A DNA stretch of 64,000 bases from Bacteriovoracaceae bacterium (GTDB taxonomy: Bacteria; Bdellovibrionota; Bacteriovoracia; Bacteriovoracales; Bacteriovoracaceae), in contig JAMPXB010000003.1 in the NCBI GenBank assembly GCA_023701435.1, positions 62,001 through 126,000 on the forward strand, given 5' to 3'. Below the pieces are notes generated by a model that saw nothing but the letters and a program-made list of their open reading frames with translations, searched no databases and was not told where the DNA came from. Positions 60,810 to 64,000 of this stretch are shown one piece after another (position 1 is the first letter of the stretch; each line of letters begins with the position of its first letter). A program made the translations under genes and the position numbers.

Positions 60810-62483
60810 ATGGAAGCCTTTACCATTATTTACACCCTGCTAGGTGGACTGGGGATCTTTTTCTTCGGAATGAAGTTCATGTCTGACGGTCTTCAAGCAG
60901 TGGCCGGAGATGTGATTCGAAAGATCATTAACTCTATTACCTCTAACCGTTTTATGGCGGTGGGAGTCGGTCTTTTAGTAACCTGTATTGTCCAGTCTTC
61001 TTCAGTTACCACCGTTATGACAGTAGGTTTTGTCAACGCAGGTCTGATGAATCTGACACAGGCCATCGGTGTTATCTTTGGTGCCAATATCGGAACCACT
61101 ATCACCGGTTGGATTATCTCTATCCAGGTTGATAAGTATGGACTTCTGCTGGTAGGTCTAGGATTTGTTCCCGCTCTGTTTTCTAAATCTGATAAATTTC
61201 AACATTTAGGTCGGGCCCTATTAGGAATAGGTTTGGTTTTCATTGGTTTAAAGACCATGTCTTCCGCTTTTGTTCCTTTGAGAGAGAATCAGGCCTTTCT
61301 TGATTCTATTGCTTATTTCTCCGGCGAGCATTATGGGGCTTATATCGCTTCCATCTTAATGGGCTGCCTTCTTACTATGATTGTGCAAAGTTCCTCGGCT
61401 ATGTTGGGGATTACCATGGCCCTGGCTTCCACTGGAGTCATTCCTTATCACACGGCCATATCACTAGTGTTGGGTGAAAATATTGGAACGACTATTACCG
61501 CTATTTTGGCCTCTATCGGAGGAACCGTAGGAGCTAAGAGAGCGGCAAGAGCTCACGCTTGCTTCAATTTATTTGGCGTATTTGTGATGCTATTTTTCCT
61601 ACCACACTACTTCAATTTGATTGATTCATTGATCCCGCTTGATCCTCGTTTTGTCGCGGCTGATGGCAGTGTTCCTTATGTTTCTCAGCATATTGCCTTG
61701 GCCCATACATTATTTAATGTGGCAGCGACTCTTTGCTTTCTTCCTTTTATTAATCAATTGGCAGCTTTCGTTACAAAAATCACTCCAGATCGCAGCGAGA
61801 AAGAAGTTCCGCATCTGCTCGTTTTGGGTGATCCGGCCAATATGCTTCCTGCCGCTTCAATGGCCCAAGCCGAGTCTGAGCTAAAGAAGATGAAAGAGAT
61901 TGTCGGTCGTATGTACCGTCTGAATCGTGAATTTTGGGCAGCTGATGAATATGATCCTAAGATGCTGGCCAAAATTATTGATTACGAACGAATCACCGAC
62001 AATATCCATAAAGAGATTACGGTTTTCCTTTGTTATGTAATGGAAAAGCCAATGTCCCATCATCAATCTTCACAGATTCAGGCAATGATTAAAATTTCTG
62101 ATGAGTTGGAATCTGTTGCTGACTATATTGAAAGACTTGCTAACTACCGCGACCGTTTTAAGAGCAATGAAAAGCTTGAGGGCGAATCACGAACTGAATT
62201 TTTCCAATTCATGGATGAAGTGTGGGAGTTCTTCCACCTTGTAGGCCAGGGACTTTTAAATGATCAAGAGTTGGACATCCCTAAGATTGAAGCTAAATCA
62301 CACGAGTTGCAATTGTGGGCCGACAGCATGAGAGAGAAACACTTGGACCGAATTTCCAAAGGTACTTATCCTCCTGTGACCGCTCTTACTTATTCAGATA
62401 TGGTAGTGGCCTTAAGAAAAATCCGCGCCCACTCATCGTTGATGGCCGGAGCCATTGAGAGTTTTCACGCGAAGTACGAATAA
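60810..62483 (+). CDS. Na+/phosphate cotransporter with PhoU-like C-terminus
   Basis: 557 residues, NptA/PNaS family. Two inverted repeats with the QSSS motif: IVQSSSVTTVMTVGFVNAG and IVQSSSAMLGITMALASTG, plus GANIGTTITGWI and GENIGTTITAIL, as expected. About eight membrane helices, then a C-terminal helical PhoU-like domain (after residue 360, with MSHHQSSQIQAMIKISDELE). AAGGAG precedes the ATG. A perfect inverted repeat follows at 62493-62522. Confidence 0.9.
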   Translation: MEAFTIIYTLLGGLGIFFFGMKFMSDGLQAVAGDVIRKIINSITSNRFMAVGVGLLVTCIVQSSSVTTVMTVGFVNAGLMNLTQAIGVIFGANIGTTITGWIISIQVDKYGLLLVGLGFVPALFSKSDKFQHLGRALLGIGLVFIGLKTMSSAFVPLRENQAFLDSIAYFSGEHYGAYIASILMGCLLTMIVQSSSAMLGITMALASTGVIPYHTAISLVLGENIGTTITAILASIGGTVGAKRAARAHACFNLFGVFVMLFFLPHYFNLIDSLIPLDPRFVAADGSVPYVSQHIALAHTLFNVAATLCFLPFINQLAAFVTKITPDRSEKEVPHLLVLGDPANMLPAASMAQAESELKKMKEIVGRMYRLNREFWAADEYDPKMLAKIIDYERITDNIHKEITVFLCYVMEKPMSHHQSSQIQAMIKISDELESVADYIERLANYRDRFKSNEKLEGESRTEFFQFMDEVWEFFHLVGQGLLNDQELDIPKIEAKSHELQLWADSMREKHLDRISKGTYPPVTALTYSDMVVALRKIRAHSSLMAGAIESFHAKYE

Positions 62484-62492
62484 TTTCTGTTT

Positions 62493-62522
62493 TGACGCAT
62501 ACTGTACAAGTAGTATGCGTCA
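62493..62522. repeat. perfect 11-bp inverted repeat (possible terminator)
   Basis: TGACGCATACT pairs with AGTATGCGTCA around an 8-base loop. A short T-rich run (TCTTTT) comes five bases later, so it may be a terminator of the transporter gene, or an operator ahead of 62597. Confidence 0.6.
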
Positions 62523-62596
62523 GATCTTTTCCCTCCTCAATTCGGCCACCTTTTGGCATGATTAATCGACACTAAACATTCACAAGGATAGTTTTC

Positions 62597-63655
62597 ATGG
62601 GATTGATTTTCTCTGCTAATGAGATTTTAGAAAGATCACGTGGTTTAACATTTGATGACGTGCTCCTAATGCCAAGACATTCTGAAATGAGCTCACGCCG
62701 TTCCCCGTCTTTGGATTCTAAAGTAACAAAAAATTTCACCCTGAAAACGCCGATCATTTCGGCCAACATGGATACTGTGACTGAATACCAAATGGCGATA
62801 AAAATGGCCGAACTTGGCGGCCTTGGGATCCTTCATCGTTTCATGTCTCCTGAAGAACAGGTGAGACAGGTCAAGCTGATGCGTGAAGCGATCAAACCTT
62901 TGGGGCTTCCAGTGGCCGCAAGTATTGGTGTCAAAGAAGAAGGAATGAAGAGAGCAGAGATGCTGGCCGATGCTGGTGTTGATATTCTAACCATCGACAT
63001 TGCTCACGGTGACTCGGTGATGATGTTTGAAACTCTTGATTATGTTAAAAAGAAATTTCCTAAGATTGATGTGATTGCCGGCAATACCGCCACGCCAGAA
63101 GGTGTGAGAGGTTTGATTGAGCACGGGGCAGATGCTGTGAAAGTTGGTATTGGGCCGGGCTCAATGTGTACCACTCGAATCATTACTGGTTGTGGAGTAC
63201 CTCAATTAACTGCCGTGGCCATGTGTGTTCTGGAAGCCAATAAATACAATGTCCCGGTTATTGCTGATGGTGGTATTAAAACTTCCGGTGATATTATGAA
63301 GGCCTTTGCAGCTGGTGCTCATACGGTGATGCTAGGTTCAATGCTCTCTGGCTGCTTAGAAACTCCTGGTGAGATTGAAGGCGGTCGTAAGCGTTACCGT
63401 GGTATGGCCTCAAAAGATGCACAGGTCTCCTGGCGTGGAGAACTTCCCCAAGGCATGGCCGCTGAAGGTGAGGCCCGTTGGGTTAACTGTAAAGGATCAG
63501 TGGAAAATATTGTATACGAACTTGCAGGAGGAGTGCGCTCAGGTATGACTTACCTTAATGCCTTTACACTTGCAGACATCAACAAGAATGCCCGCTTCAT
63601 GGAAATGACGGCTTCTGGTATGATGGAATCTAAACCTCATGGATTAAACCTCTAG
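62597..63655 (+). CDS. IMP dehydrogenase/GMP reductase family protein without CBS domains
   Basis: 352 residues against about 490 for IMP dehydrogenase. TIM barrel with catalytic Cys in [46 protein letters not shown] and [11 protein letters not shown]. The CBS pair is absent, and the catalytic flap Arg-Tyr (RYFQ-type) of IMP dehydrogenase is not seen. The [19 protein letters not shown] stretch is more like IMP dehydrogenase, the length and TIDIAHGDS more like GMP reductase, so I leave the reaction open. It may belong to guanine nucleotide interconversion. Confidence 0.85.
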   Translation: MGLIFSANEILERSRGLTFDDVLLMPRHSEMSSRRSPSLDSKVTKNFTLKTPIISANMDTVTEYQMAIKMAELGGLGILHRFMSPEEQVRQVKLMREAIKPLGLPVAASIGVKEEGMKRAEMLADAGVDILTIDIAHGDSVMMFETLDYVKKKFPKIDVIAGNTATPEGVRGLIEHGADAVKVGIGPGSMCTTRIITGCGVPQLTAVAMCVLEANKYNVPVIADGGIKTSGDIMKAFAAGAHTVMLGSMLSGCLETPGEIEGGRKRYRGMASKDAQVSWRGELPQGMAAEGEARWVNCKGSVENIVYELAGGVRSGMTYLNAFTLADINKNARFMEMTASGMMESKPHGLNL

Positions 63656-63661
63656 GATTAA

Positions 63662-64000
63662 ATGTTTTCAGAAAATGCACTTGATGTAGTTTTAACTTAT
63701 CCCAAGCTCGTTGAGCGTCTTCGCAACAAACCCGAAGATGCTCAAAAAATAAAAAAGCTATTTAAAGAAATCCATGGCGAGTTTTCCCCGACGCTTGTGA
63801 AGTCGGCAGCCGCCTTATTGGATGCTACTTTTTTAAAACTCTATGATGGAGTGAATTTAGAAGTGCCCCCCGGAATGGATTTCAAAAAGCTAAAAGAAGA
63901 CAACCATATTATTCTTGTTCCTAATCACCAGTCTCATGCTGATTACGTGGCCTTGACCTATAGTATGTTTAAGAATTTTGGTGTTCCTCTGAGAGTGGCC
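63662..64000 (+). CDS. PlsB-like glycerol-3-phosphate acyltransferase (partial)
   Basis: 113 residues seen, cut by the window end. VPNHQSHADYVALTY contains the acyltransferase HX4D motif, and the placement after a charged helical N-terminus resembles PlsB, which acylates glycerol 3-phosphate at the sn-1 position. Lysophospholipid acyltransferases share the motif, so the assignment is provisional. The ATG at 63662 is 7 bp after the preceding stop, an operon-like gap. Confidence 0.75.
   Translation, partial: MFSENALDVVLTYPKLVERLRNKPEDAQKIKKLFKEIHGEFSPTLVKSAAALLDATFLKLYDGVNLEVPPGMDFKKLKEDNHIILVPNHQSHADYVALTYSMFKNFGVPLRVA

Noticed and set aside
1..64000. CRISPR arrays, insertion sequences or integrons
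   Set aside because: No regularly spaced direct repeats, transposase motifs or terminal inverted repeats were seen.

Overview
This 64 kb window is a bacterial chromosome segment of moderate-to-low GC (roughly 42-44% by eye). Gene content points to the predatory Bdellovibrionota, most likely the Bacteriovoracales (Bacteriovorax/Peredibacter type). Indicators are a TIGR02147-family regulator, many small secreted proteins with little general homology, a type 2 (eukaryote-like) isoleucyl-tRNA synthetase, a fused CcoNO oxidase subunit, orphan CpaF and degenerate HD-GYP proteins, and secreted nucleases. The assignment is inference from gene content. I see no insertion sequence, prophage, CRISPR array or integron; only one tRNA gene (Gly-GCC) was found.

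Layout. 0-7.3 kb: a 17-residue-repeat protein, TIGR02147 regulator, small secreted proteins, an SDR lacking its catalytic lysine, a ClC transporter, a DUF4112 protein, a lipoprotein with an EF-hand loop and an exported lipase-like hydrolase. 7.3-12.9 kb: orphan histidine kinase, PmtA-like methyltransferase, lipoprotein SodC, a CxxS thioredoxin-fold protein, CbpA/CbpM, a secreted EEP-family nuclease and an FMN reductase. 12.9-23.8 kb: a microaerobic/nitrosative respiration island. An NsrR-like Rrf2 regulator is divergent from a quinol nitric oxide reductase, followed by a cbb3 oxidase operon (ccoI-ccoS-ccoNO-ccoQ-ccoP-ccoG), a SafE-like membrane protein and a frameshifted truncated hemoglobin. 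An FNR-type box sits exactly where a class II activator site should be, ahead of ccoI.

23.9-36.9 kb: secreted endonuclease I, tRNA-Gly, a degenerate receiver/HD-GYP protein, a KamA-family radical SAM enzyme, a DnaQ-like exonuclease, E3 and E2 of a 2-oxoacid dehydrogenase, several secreted proteins (one frameshifted), a PRMT-like methyltransferase, RarA and ribosomal protein S21. 37-49 kb: hypothetical genes, a three-gene cluster (type III polyketide synthase, membrane protein, UbiG-like methyltransferase), ileS, a FecR-domain protein, Maf and a HAD phosphatase. 49.4-53.8 kb: four hypothetical genes and an orphan CpaF ATPase.

54-60.4 kb: a tightly packed heme operon, hemA-hemCD-hemL-histidine kinase-response regulator-hemE, with a two-component system inserted among biosynthetic genes. 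60.5-64 kb: a small membrane protein, a Na/Pi cotransporter with PhoU-like tail, a CBS-less IMP dehydrogenase/GMP reductase and the start of a PlsB-like acyltransferase cut by the window end.

Heme made by the hem operon would supply the cbb3 oxidase, the NO reductase and the globin. The best leads for unusual biology are the two-component system inside the heme operon, the type III PKS cluster, the oxidase/NO island with readable operators, the orphan CpaF neighbourhood and the lysine-less SDR. No single locus is clearly an undescribed system on sequence reading alone.
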